Origin: DASQWC01 sp035640475
Lineage (GTDB): Bacteria; Actinomycetota; JAICYB01
Direction of reading: 5' to 3'
Assembly (NCBI GenBank): GCA_035640475.1
Contig: DASQWC010000100.1
Location: 1-13,781 of the forward strand
DNA length: 13,781 nucleotides
Shown: one piece after another, positions 1 through 6,245 of the stretch
How the letters are laid out: each line of letters opens with the position of its first letter
Position numbering within the stretch: the stretch's first letter is position 1
The notes under the pieces: generated by a model
Told to the model about the DNA's origin: nothing
Databases searched by the model: none
Seen by the model: only the letters and a program-made list of their open reading frames with translations
Position numbers and translations under genes: made by a program

Positions 1-1
1 G

Positions 2-721
2 CGCGATGTGTCGAACGATCTGTTGGCGCGCGATGCACGGCTTGACCGCTCCGCAGTCTCGCGCGCGCTTGTCGCTCTGAGAGACCTCCACTACGCGTTC
101 TGGGAGCAGCCGCTACCCGAGCTCTGCTCGATCGAGGACCGGTATCACCTGCTGTCCCCGAGAACTCGCCAGCGAGAGCAGGCGCTCGGCAACGCGGCCG
201 AGTGGTCCGTGGTGGGCTGGGAAGCTTTCAACGACCACGTGCCGACGACGATCGCAGAAACGATCCTTCCCCTTGTGGAGGATCCGACACCGGTGGCCGA
301 CGAACTCCGACGCTGCGAGCAGACCCTCGTCCATGGGGACCTACGGATGGACAATCTCGGGTTCAGGGACGGCACCGTCGTGCTGCTGGACTGGGGTTCG
401 CAGATGGGTGTTGCTCCGCCCGCCGTCGACTTCGTCTGGTTCCTCGGCTTCGATGCACTGCTCTTCGACTGCTCACGGGAGGACGTACTTGCCGACTTTC
501 GCGCCCTCTACGTAGACCGGTTCGATGAACGCGCGTTGCAGCTGGCGATCATCGGCGGCTTCGTTCACCTCGGCTGCCATTTCGGACTCAACCTGCTCGG
601 TCGGTCCCCAACGATGGCGCGCCTCACGGGGGACGAAGACGTCAAACGCGCGGCCGCTGCGTCCGAGCTGGCGTGGTGGGTGGACAAGGTCGACACCGCA
701 CTCGAGGTTTGGTCACCGTGA
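2..721 (+). CDS. APH-fold phosphotransferase, 5' partial
   Basis: The frame is open to the window edge, so the N-terminal lobe of the kinase fold probably lies upstream; the GTG at position 8 is unlikely to be the true start. Counted from that GTG, the protein shows the Brenner-type catalytic loop HGDLRMDN at residues 109-116 (catalytic Asp111, Asn116) and the metal-binding Asp128 in VLLDWG. A helical C-terminal lobe follows and the gene ends with TGA at 719-721. This is the aminoglycoside phosphotransferase/choline kinase-like superfamily, which transfers the ATP gamma-phosphate to small-molecule hydroxyls; the substrate cannot be read from sequence. Members often sit beside acyl-CoA ligases or dehydrogenases in Actinobacteria, and an acyl-CoA ligase is the next gene here, but it is convergent. 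Resistance should not be assumed. Confidence 0.85.
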   Translation, partial: RDVSNDLLARDARLDRSAVSRALVALRDLHYAFWEQPLPELCSIEDRYHLLSPRTRQREQALGNAAEWSVVGWEAFNDHVPTTIAETILPLVEDPTPVADELRRCEQTLVHGDLRMDNLGFRDGTVVLLDWGSQMGVAPPAVDFVWFLGFDALLFDCSREDVLADFRALYVDRFDERALQLAIIGGFVHLGCHFGLNLLGRSPTMARLTGDEDVKRAAAASELAWWVDKVDTALEVWSP

Positions 722-755
722 TCCGAAGTCGCGACGTCCGCCGACTGGTCCGCCC

Positions 756-781
756 GGATTCTGCGTGCAACTACGTGCAAC
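756..781 (+). repeat. 26-nt direct repeat, copy 1
   Basis: The motif begins GGATTCTGCGTGCAAC and ends with a second GTGCAAC, so it contains an internal short tandem. It recurs at 2573-2598 with two mismatches. The two copies flank the acyl-CoA ligase gene and each lies upstream of a copy of the larger interspersed repeat. Confidence 0.75.
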
Positions 782-808
782 ACCTAGCAGGCGTTCGCAG
801 GAGGTTTG

Positions 809-963
809 GAGGTAGCTGGGCCGCCTGGACTCGAAAGGGGTTCGGAGCGTTCTTACGGTGCTACCGCGTACCTATAGATGCACGTCGTTGGAGTGCAGCG
901 ACTGGACAGACCGCCTGGCCTGGGCAAACAGATTGGGCTCCCATGGTGCCTTTCATGGTGCCC
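809..963 (+). repeat. Interspersed intergenic repeat, copy A
   Basis: The left end (809-845) carries AGCTGGGCCGCCTGGAC followed by TCGAAAGGGGTTCGG. It matches 2684-2720 with a single mismatch, and 11047 and 7001 more loosely. The middle keeps shorter matches to 11047-11183, such as the TGCACG block near 880. The right end has GCCTGGCCTGGGCAAAC, then two ATGGTGCC units 12 nt apart (943 and 955). It fills the gap between the convergent phosphotransferase and acyl-CoA ligase genes and ends 25 nt from the ligase stop. No inverted terminal repeats or target duplications are evident. Confidence 0.75.
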
Positions 964-988
964 ATCACGGCTGCCGCTGCGAGCGTCG

Positions 989-2554
989 TCACGAACCATT
1001 TCCAAATGTCGCAGCGAGCTTCTTCTTATCGACTTTGCCGATGTCGTTGCGCGGCAGCGACTCCATGAACCTGATTTCCTTCGGTACTGCCGCGTACTCG
1101 ATGTTCTCTTTCGCCCACGAGATGAGCTCGTCCTCCGTGACGTCACCGGACCGAACGACGACGGCGACGATCCGCTCGCCCCACTTCGGATCCGGGACAC
1201 CGAGGACACTGGCCTCGTCCACCTTCGGGTGCGCGTTGAGCGCGATCTCGGTCTCGGCCGGATAGACATTCACGCCGCCCGAGATGATCATGTCGTCTGC
1301 CCTGTCGACGACGTGTAGGTAACCGTCCTCGTCGAGGTAGCCGACGTCGCGTACGGAGATGAAGCCTTCGCGCATGCGTTCGGCTCCCAGCTCGGGGTCG
1401 TCCAGGTAGTCCTCCATCCCGAGCGACGAGCGGGCCCAGATCTCACCGCGCTCACCTCGCGGAACCTCGTTTCCGTGCGCATCGGCGATGCGCACCTCGA
1501 TGCCCGGGACAGGCTTACCGACCGAGGTGGGTTTGCGTACGAGATCGTCCGGCGTCGCGATCGAAACGAATCCCATCTCGGTAGCGCCGTACAGGTCATA
1601 GATCACGTCGCCGAGCAACTCGCGAGCCTGGGACCGGACCTCTTCACGCAACGCCGCACCACCGCACAAGACGAGGCGCAAGGTCTTCAGGTCGAAGTTC
1701 TTCGCGTCCGGCCACGACGCGAGCTGATGGAGCATCGTCGGGACGACAGCGGTTGTTGTGACCTTGTGTTCCTGCACGTTGCGGCAGAAGGCTTCCGGTG
1801 AGAACTTCTCGACGATCACCATTGTGTTCCCGAGCGCCTGCGCGACCGTCGCAAATCCGGAGCCCAACGAGTGGTACATCGGACTCACCACCAAGTGAAC
1901 GTCCGACGTTCGGAAGGGGATCATCTTGAGGAACCCCGTGACGGACCCGATCGATGCGCCCTCGAGCGACCGGACGGCGCCCTTTGGGCGCCCTGTCGTG
2001 CCGGAAGTGAACGCGACGAGCTTGCCGCGAGCGGCGCGGTCGACCCGCGGCTCGACGTCGCTCGCGTGTGCGATCGCGTGTTCATAGTCGCCTCCGATAC
2101 GGAGGACTGGTGTGCCCGCCCCGAGATCGTCACGGTGCGTCACGACAACGTCTGCTCCCGTTCGGTCGAAAAGAGACTTGGCGTCGGCGGCCGGCGCGCG
2201 CGGGTTCACGAAGGACACCACGGCCCCCACGCGTATCCCCGCCGCGTTGGCCTCGATGAACTCTGGACGGTTGGGAAGCATGATCGCCACGCTCGAGCCC
2301 GGCCCGATGCCCGTGGAGATCAAGTGATTGGACAGACGCTGGATCCGATCGAGCAGCCCACGCCATGTCGTGACGTGTTCTTCGAAGACCACTGCAGGCT
2401 TGTGGGGATGACGTGCCGCGTACAGCGTATAGATCAGATGCTGCCTGATCCCCTCGCGCAAGAACTGGCGCGTGACCTCGAAGGTCGTCCGGGGGCCGAG
2501 CGGACGCAGGATGCCGGACCGGGCGAGTGTGGCGAGATCGCCGAGGATGCTCAC
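989..2554 (-). CDS. Acyl-CoA ligase (AMP-binding, class I adenylate-forming)
   Basis: This 521-residue protein has the full motif set of the acyl-CoA synthetase family: P-loop-like FTSGTTGRPKG (182-192), YGATE (322-326), GERGEIW (367-373), Asp403 before the GYLDEDGYLHVVDRADD block (Arg418), the GGVNVYPAE hinge region (426-434) and the C-terminal catalytic lysine in NDIGKVDKKKL (Lys507). It should activate a carboxylic acid, probably a fatty or aromatic acid, to acyl-AMP and then to the CoA thioester in the cytoplasm. The start is GTG at 2552-2554, and the length is normal for the family. It is a single-gene unit bounded by repeat copies on both sides. The substrate is not predictable, and long-chain versus medium-chain or cyclic acids cannot be separated. 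Confidence 0.93.
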   Translation of the reverse strand: MSILGDLATLARSGILRPLGPRTTFEVTRQFLREGIRQHLIYTLYAARHPHKPAVVFEEHVTTWRGLLDRIQRLSNHLISTGIGPGSSVAIMLPNRPEFIEANAAGIRVGAVVSFVNPRAPAADAKSLFDRTGADVVVTHRDDLGAGTPVLRIGGDYEHAIAHASDVEPRVDRAARGKLVAFTSGTTGRPKGAVRSLEGASIGSVTGFLKMIPFRTSDVHLVVSPMYHSLGSGFATVAQALGNTMVIVEKFSPEAFCRNVQEHKVTTTAVVPTMLHQLASWPDAKNFDLKTLRLVLCGGAALREEVRSQARELLGDVIYDLYGATEMGFVSIATPDDLVRKPTSVGKPVPGIEVRIADAHGNEVPRGERGEIWARSSLGMEDYLDDPELGAERMREGFISVRDVGYLDEDGYLHVVDRADDMIISGGVNVYPAETEIALNAHPKVDEASVLGVPDPKWGERIVAVVVRSGDVTEDELISWAKENIEYAAVPKEIRFMESLPRNDIGKVDKKKLAATFGNGS

Positions 2555-2572
2555 CGCACGAGGCTACCGCCT

Positions 2573-2598
2573 GGATTCTGAGTGCAACTGCGTGCAAC
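2573..2598 (+). repeat. 26-nt direct repeat, copy 2
   Basis: This is the partner of 756-781, reading GGATTCTGAGTGCAAC and ending in a second GTGCAAC, with two differences from copy 1. It lies 19 nt upstream of the acyl-CoA ligase start. A 12-nt-period tandem of ATGGTGCGG follows at 2618 and 2630. Confidence 0.75.
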
Positions 2599-2683
2599 TG
2601 CTTCTCAGGGCGCGCAAATGGTGCGGAACATGGTGCGGAATCGAGATCCGGCGGATGCATAACCGCACGTCGTTCGCGGTTTC

Positions 2684-2824
2684 GAGGTAGCTGGGCCGCC
2701 TAGACTCGAAAGGGGTTCGGGCCGTTCTTCGCCAGTCACTCGATGCCAAGTGACGCACCTCGTTCGTGCGTCACACGAATCGGCAGCCTGACCAGGGCAA
2801 ACGTTCGCAGTGCCCATAGTGTCC
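2684..2824 (+). repeat. Interspersed intergenic repeat, copy B
   Basis: The left end GAGGTAGCTGGGCCGCC (2684-2700) plus CTCGAAAGGGGTTCGG is nearly identical to copy A, and the match runs on through GTTCTT at 2724-2729. The right end CAGCCTGACCAGGGCAAACG then CAGTGCCCATAGTGTCC (2808-2824) matches copy D closely. It occupies the gap upstream of the ligase start and ends 10 nt from the methyltransferase stop. Orientation is the same as in copies A and D. Confidence 0.8.
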
Positions 2825-2834
2825 ATTTCGTTTT

Positions 2835-3446
2835 TCAGGCGACTCTTCGCGCACGGATCACGGCATCGACGCCGCTACCGGCGACGGCGCGCGGTCGCTC
2901 CTCGGCGACAACGAGCTCCCAGCGCTGCGAATCGAGCGCGGCGACCGCCTCCTCGACGGAGATCTGCACCTGCCCCGCCGCGGACGTTGCAGCGCCGGTC
3001 GCCGGATCGATCGGGCGATGACCGATCATGAACAGCGTCCCGCCCGGCGCCACGGCCTTCGCCATCCACTGCACCATCTCCTTGACGGATCCGGCGATGT
3101 GAACGTACAGGCAGATGACGAGATCGTAGTGCGCGGCCTGTGCTGTCCAAGTCGCGAGGTCGCCCTCGATCCAATCGATGCGCTCGGCGATCCCCATCGC
3201 CTCGGCGGTCGAACGACCGAGCGCTAACGCAGCCGAAGAGAAATCCACCGCCGTTACCTGCCAGCCGTGCGCGGCGAGCCAGAGCGACTCGGCGCCGTGG
3301 CCGCAACCGGCGTCGAGCGCACGGCCGGGACGTAGGGCACTGATCTCAGCGATCAGCTGCGCGTTCGGAGGGCGCTGCGCGACTCTGTCTGGATGTTCGC
3401 GCAGCGTCTTCGCCCAGAGCTGTTCCCAGAAGGTGCGGTCGTACAT
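2835..3446 (-). CDS. Class I SAM-dependent methyltransferase
   Basis: The 203-residue protein has a Rossmann-type methyltransferase core. Motif I is ALDAGCGHGAES (43-54), Asp68 in AVDFS is the acidic residue after strand 2 expected to bind the SAM ribose, GDLATW (95-100) covers the adenine-side loop, and LVICLYVHI (109-117) is strand 4. The APGGTLFM segment (133-140) is the usual post-motif III turn. The overall pattern resembles small TehB/thiopurine-methyltransferase-like proteins, but no residue fixes the acceptor. The ATG start at 3444-3446 lies 2 nt after the stop of the upstream 75-codon gene, with no clear Shine-Dalgarno of its own, so translation is probably coupled to it. Confidence 0.9.
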   Translation of the reverse strand: MYDRTFWEQLWAKTLREHPDRVAQRPPNAQLIAEISALRPGRALDAGCGHGAESLWLAAHGWQVTAVDFSSAALALGRSTAEAMGIAERIDWIEGDLATWTAQAAHYDLVICLYVHIAGSVKEMVQWMAKAVAPGGTLFMIGHRPIDPATGAATSAAGQVQISVEEAVAALDSQRWELVVAEERPRAVAGSGVDAVIRARRVA

Positions 3447-3448
3447 CG

Positions 3449-3676
3449 CTATTGTTCAGCAGCAGGGTTCGTGTCGTAGAAAGTCAACGCCCAACTCGCA
3501 ACGGCTGCGGCGACGAAGAGGGCCAACGGGAGCAAGCAGCCCATCATGCGACCGAACTTACGCTGCCGCCCGGAGCGGCTCAGCGAGATACCGAGTTGTC
3601 GTGAGAGCCGACCCATGGCCGAAGTGAGGCCGGTCGCGCGCTTCCATGACCACGAGAAGCCGTACTTCCGGGGCAC
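3449..3676 (-). CDS. Small DUF4236-like membrane protein
   Basis: This 75-residue ORF starts at GTG (3674-3676); the same frame stays open far upstream but loses coding character there. The N-terminal half is strongly basic and aromatic, with PRKYGFSWSWKRATG (2-16), and carries a LSRSGRQRKFGR stretch (32-43). That recalls the basic N-terminal segment of actinobacterial and phage-associated small proteins often annotated as hypothetical or DUF4236-like. A single membrane helix follows (about 47-65) and then a short acidic tail. It ends 2 nt before the methyltransferase start, so the two form a tight unit. Function is unknown. The family assignment is from memory of the motif and is moderate at best. 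Confidence 0.65.
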   Translation of the reverse strand: MPRKYGFSWSWKRATGLTSAMGRLSRQLGISLSRSGRQRKFGRMMGCLLPLALFVAAAVASWALTFYDTNPAAEQ

Positions 3677-3730
3677 GGCTTCGACACTACCGCTCGACGC
3701 CGATTGAGCACGCGACGTCGCGGTAACGTG

Positions 3731-3745
3731 TGCAGTCACACTGCA
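3731..3745. promoter_or_regulatory. Palindrome in divergent promoter region
   Basis: TGCAGT-CAC-ACTGCA is a perfect 6-bp inverted repeat with a 3-nt spacer, in the 142-bp gap between the divergent small-protein/methyltransferase unit and the hydrolase gene. A second perfect palindrome, CGCGACGTCGCG, sits at 3711-3722, though CG-rich palindromes are easy to get by chance in this DNA. No regulator gene is adjacent, so an operator role is inference. Confidence 0.35.
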
Positions 3746-3818
3746 AGTTAGTCCTCGGACAATCATCAAGACGCGTCGTGCTCTGCGTCGACGGTTAGCG
3801 GGATACTGAGGAGTCACG

Positions 3819-5000
3819 ATGCGGAAGTTCTGGCTCGTCTCGGGCGCCGTCATCGCTCTCTGCGTCATCGCAGTCGCGAGCGTTCTGCTCGGACTCGCGA
3901 TCCCACGACCGACGGGCCCGTTCGCCGTCGGACGGCGGTCATTCGGTTGGATCGACCGCTCACGTCCCGAGCTGCATACGGCGGCGACTTCGGACAAACG
4001 CGCCGTTGTCGGACAGATCTGGTTCCCGGCTGAACAGGGTTCGGGCGAGCCCGCGCCGTACGTCGAGCGACTCTCTTCCATCTCGGACGGCCTGGCGAAC
4101 GACGGAGAGATCGGAGCCGTCGCCGCGTGGGGACTGCGCTTCGTCCGTGACAAAGCACTCGTGAACGCCGCAATTGCGCAGAAGCGCGCACCGTACCCGG
4201 TCGTGATCCTGTCCCCCGGCAACGCGACGAACGTCTCCTTCTACGCAGCCATCGCGGAGGAACTGGCGAGCAACGGCTACGTGGTGATCGGCGTCGACCA
4301 TCCGTACCAATCGGCAGCCGTGGTCCTGCCCGACGGCACGGTCGCGACCTACGACGCGCGGGACGACGCCGCCAGTCCGGCGAAGGCCGAGGAGGGTATC
4401 CGCCGGAAGATCGACGAACGGACGGCTGATCTCCGGTTCGTGCTCAGCGAGGTCGCGCGGCGCGGCGTCTTCCGGAAACGACTCGACCTGCGCCGCGTCG
4501 CTGTCGTGGGCCACTCGAACGGCGGCATCGCAGCCGCCGAGGTCTGCCGAACCGACGACCGCTTCCAGGCATGCATGAACATCGACGGGCAGCAGATGGG
4601 CGGCCCGTTTGGTATCGAACCCGACGCCAGGCCCCCGGTCCAGCCATTCATGTTCCTCACTAAGGAACAGCGGATTCAGATACGGACGGCCGCGGAGTTC
4701 GAACGCAAGGGTGACGGTGCTTACCGCGTCGTGATCCCGGCCGCGAGGCATGAGGACTTCACGGACGGCGCGCTTTTCACGCCGACGGTCGTGCCTTTCA
4801 TCCGGACGGCCGATGACGTGATGACCGTCGCGCGCGGATTCACGCGTGCTTTCCTCGATCTCACCCTGAAGCGCGCGCCCGACCGTGTTCTCGCGTCCGT
4901 CGACGCGCCGACGGACGTCTACGTCGACGTATACCCGCTCGGTCGTCAACGCCCGCACGGCGAGGTTTTGCCCAGGGCCGTCGGAAGGTCACGGCTCTAG
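3819..5000 (+). CDS. Alpha/beta hydrolase, PAF-acetylhydrolase-like
   Basis: The 393-residue protein begins with a membrane anchor or uncleaved signal (about 5-27), suggesting an exported or membrane-tethered enzyme. The hydrolase core shows ILSPGN (130-135, oxyanion region), GVDHPY (158-163), the nucleophile elbow GHSNGG with Ser233, Asp256 in MNIDGQ and a candidate catalytic His311 in ARHEDF. This order and the HPYQSA segment fit the platelet-activating factor acetylhydrolase isoform II-like family of carboxylic ester hydrolases. The natural substrate, probably a short acyl ester, is unknown. The ATG at 3819 has a GAGGAG ribosome site at 3808-3813. The last 40 residues look less conserved in style. 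The gene is convergent with the cupin gene downstream. Confidence 0.88.
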   Translation: MRKFWLVSGAVIALCVIAVASVLLGLAIPRPTGPFAVGRRSFGWIDRSRPELHTAATSDKRAVVGQIWFPAEQGSGEPAPYVERLSSISDGLANDGEIGAVAAWGLRFVRDKALVNAAIAQKRAPYPVVILSPGNATNVSFYAAIAEELASNGYVVIGVDHPYQSAAVVLPDGTVATYDARDDAASPAKAEEGIRRKIDERTADLRFVLSEVARRGVFRKRLDLRRVAVVGHSNGGIAAAEVCRTDDRFQACMNIDGQQMGGPFGIEPDARPPVQPFMFLTKEQRIQIRTAAEFERKGDGAYRVVIPAARHEDFTDGALFTPTVVPFIRTADDVMTVARGFTRAFLDLTLKRAPDRVLASVDAPTDVYVDVYPLGRQRPHGEVLPRAVGRSRL

Positions 5001-5013
5001 TGCCCATAGCGTC
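4998..5013 (+). repeat. Fragment E of the interspersed repeat
   Basis: TAGTGCCCATAGCGTC matches the right end of copies B and D (for example TAGTGCCCATAGTGCCC at 11167). Only this end is present, and its first three bases are the hydrolase stop codon. It lies 24 nt from the cupin stop, the same side of a minus-strand gene as in the full copies. It is short enough that chance cannot be excluded. Confidence 0.4.
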
Positions 5014-5038
5014 ATCCGAGTGCCTCCCGAGGCCGGAT
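5014..5038. terminator. Possible bidirectional terminator hairpin
   Basis: Between the convergent hydrolase and cupin genes, ATCCG (5014-5018) pairs with CGGAT (5034-5038) and GCCT (5022-5025) with AGGC (5030-5033), leaving a CCCG loop and a 3-nt bulge. There is no T-tract, which is common for high-GC actinobacteria but makes the call weak. Confidence 0.35.
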
Positions 5039-5397
5039 CACCCGCCGCGCGTCAAGTGTGCGATGACCTTCTCGAGTTCGTCGGTTGGGGAGAAGTCGAC
5101 GTACTCGGCATCTTCGAGGGCTTCCGGCGCGTGCCCCGGCCCCCAATAGAAGGCTTCACCTGCCTTGAAGTCCTGACTCCCGTCCTTGGTCTTCATGCGG
5201 ACTGTGCCTTTGATCACGTAGCCCCAATGCGGGCATGGGCAGAGATCGTCCGGGAGACCGACCGTCGCGCCGGACAGGTCGACGCCTTTGTCGAGCTTGA
5301 CCCATCCCATCGTCAGCTCACCGACGGGCCTCGTCCGGAAGTCCACGCCGTTGCCTTGCACGCGGACGTCCAGGTCGCTCATGTTCAACGCTTCCAT
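5038..5397 (-). CDS. Small cupin-domain protein
   Basis: The 119-residue single cupin starts at ATG 5395-5397, chosen because GGAGGAG lies at 5401-5407 and the longer open frame upstream overlaps the DinB-like gene. The barrel is marked by CPHWGYVIKGTVRM (55-68) and EAFYWGPGHAPEA (81-93). The usual HxH...E metal triad of cupin motif 1 is not present: the segment reads DLCPCPHWG, so Asp51/Cys53/Cys55/His57 replace it, with His89 conserved in motif 2. I recall this CxCPHWGY variant as common among actinobacterial small cupins. It follows the DinB-like gene after a 19-nt gap and is probably in its operon. A sensor, binding or isomerase role is possible; no substrate is indicated. Confidence 0.85.
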   Translation of the reverse strand: MEALNMSDLDVRVQGNGVDFRTRPVGELTMGWVKLDKGVDLSGATVGLPDDLCPCPHWGYVIKGTVRMKTKDGSQDFKAGEAFYWGPGHAPEALEDAEYVDFSPTDELEKVIAHLTRGG

Positions 5398-5416
5398 CTG
5401 CTCCTCCCCCTCGCGG

Positions 5417-6187
5417 TCAGATCGGCAGGAACCACGATGCCAGCTCGCGCACGGTCGGGTCCGACGACTCCTTGCGCCCCGATATCGCCAGCAACATCTC
5501 GACGGGATCGACGGTGGCGGCGGGCGCGTCGTCGAGCGAGACGACGTAGACGCTGCCCCCGGTCTGCACGTTGATCGTGTGCCGGATCTGCGGGAATGTG
5601 AACGACACTCGTCGGCGCGTCCCGTCACGTATCTCGGGACGCAGCCACGGCTCGAGCGCGGGAAGCGCCGCGAGGACATCGAGCGCGGCATCCGCAGGAT
5701 CGATCGTCCACTCGCGACCGGTCGCGCTCGCGATGTCATGTCCATGGACGAGTAGATCGAAGAGCTCGTAGGAAAGAGCCGTCTTCACGCTTGCGAACAA
5801 CCCGGCATGGAGCTCGAAGGGCTCGTCTCCGGTCGCGTGCGGCAGTAGCGCGAGCTGCTGTTCGAGCCGTGCCTCCAGGAGATCGGCGATCGCCGCGAGA
5901 TCGTCGAGGTCGATCTCGTGGATCTGCTGCTTGTTCAGGTCGCCGAGCTCCTGAACGGTCGGTGCCCGGCGGCGGTCGCCGGTTCCGCGCATGACGATCC
6001 CGACAAGGTGCGCCGCGGTCTGTGCGACGTCCCAGTCCAGTCCCGGGACGGGCCGTTTGGCGTCCGCGGGCTCCAGAGAACGCAGGAGCTCGACGAAGCG
6101 CGCCGAAGTCCGCTCGATGGCGTCCACCATGTCGGCGTGGGTGAACCCTTCCGCGCGAACGACCCGGTGATCCGTGTCTGCCGTCAC
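5417..6187 (-). CDS. Maleylpyruvate isomerase/DinB-like mycothiol-dependent family protein
   Basis: The 256-residue protein has the N-terminal four-helix DinB-type domain (about 15-155) with candidate metal ligands His60 in QTAAHLVG and the DLLVHGHDI block (Asp144, His148, His150), where the usual Glu-x3-His appears as Asp-x3-His. The C-terminal part (about 185-240) looks like the SCP2-like domain paired with it in the TIGR03083 family. Family members use mycothiol as cofactor in isomerisation or conjugation, but most are uncharacterised. The GTG start (6185-6187) has AGGAGG at 6192-6197, 4 nt upstream. The gene leads a two-gene unit with the cupin and is divergent from a PadR regulator, with inverted repeats overlapping its ribosome site and presumed promoter. 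Confidence 0.85.
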   Translation of the reverse strand: MTADTDHRVVRAEGFTHADMVDAIERTSARFVELLRSLEPADAKRPVPGLDWDVAQTAAHLVGIVMRGTGDRRRAPTVQELGDLNKQQIHEIDLDDLAAIADLLEARLEQQLALLPHATGDEPFELHAGLFASVKTALSYELFDLLVHGHDIASATGREWTIDPADAALDVLAALPALEPWLRPEIRDGTRRRVSFTFPQIRHTINVQTGGSVYVVSLDDAPAATVDPVEMLLAISGRKESSDPTVRELASWFLPI

Positions 6188-6196
6188 TCAGCCTCC

Positions 6197-6213
6197 TGCT
6201 CCAAGTTGGAGCA
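6197..6213. promoter_or_regulatory. Candidate PadR operator 1
   Basis: TGCTCCAA-G-TTGGAGCA is a perfect 8-bp inverted repeat with a 1-nt centre. It abuts the ribosome binding site of the DinB-like gene (AGGAGG ends at 6197) in the 58-bp gap between that gene and padR. Binding here could block both transcription and a very short leader. Identification as the PadR site is inferred from position and symmetry. Confidence 0.65.
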
Positions 6214-6215
6214 AG

Positions 6216-6236
6216 TTTACTCAAAGATGGAGTAAA
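6216..6236. promoter_or_regulatory. Candidate PadR operator 2
   Basis: TTTACTC (6216-6222) and GAGTAAA (6230-6236) form a perfect 7-bp inverted repeat, extendable to 9 bp with one mismatch. Its half-sites resemble those of operator 1, sharing a CTCCAA-like core (TGGAG on the right arm). The centres of the two repeats are 21 bp apart, two helical turns, which suits cooperative binding of two dimers on one DNA face. It lies 9 nt from the padR ATG, fitting autorepression. Confidence 0.65.
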
Positions 6237-6245
6237 GTCAATCCC

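Noticed and set aside
8..721. Aminoglycoside resistance gene
   Set aside because: The catalytic loop defines the broad phosphotransferase superfamily only; the N-terminal lobe is outside the window and nothing indicates an antibiotic substrate.
809..845. Left arm of the repeat as a tRNA remnant (reverse complement contains TTTCGAGTCC, like a T-loop)
   Set aside because: The stem bases do not pair as a T-arm and no anticodon or D-arm can be found nearby in any copy.
1871..2581. Long plus-strand ORF opposite the acyl-CoA ligase
   Set aside because: It is the antisense shadow of a gene with complete family motifs; high-GC coding DNA commonly gives such open frames.
3960..4958. 332-codon minus-strand ORF opposite the hydrolase
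   Set aside because: Arg/Asp/Val-rich shadow of the hydrolase, which has signal, nucleophile elbow and ribosome site on the plus strand.
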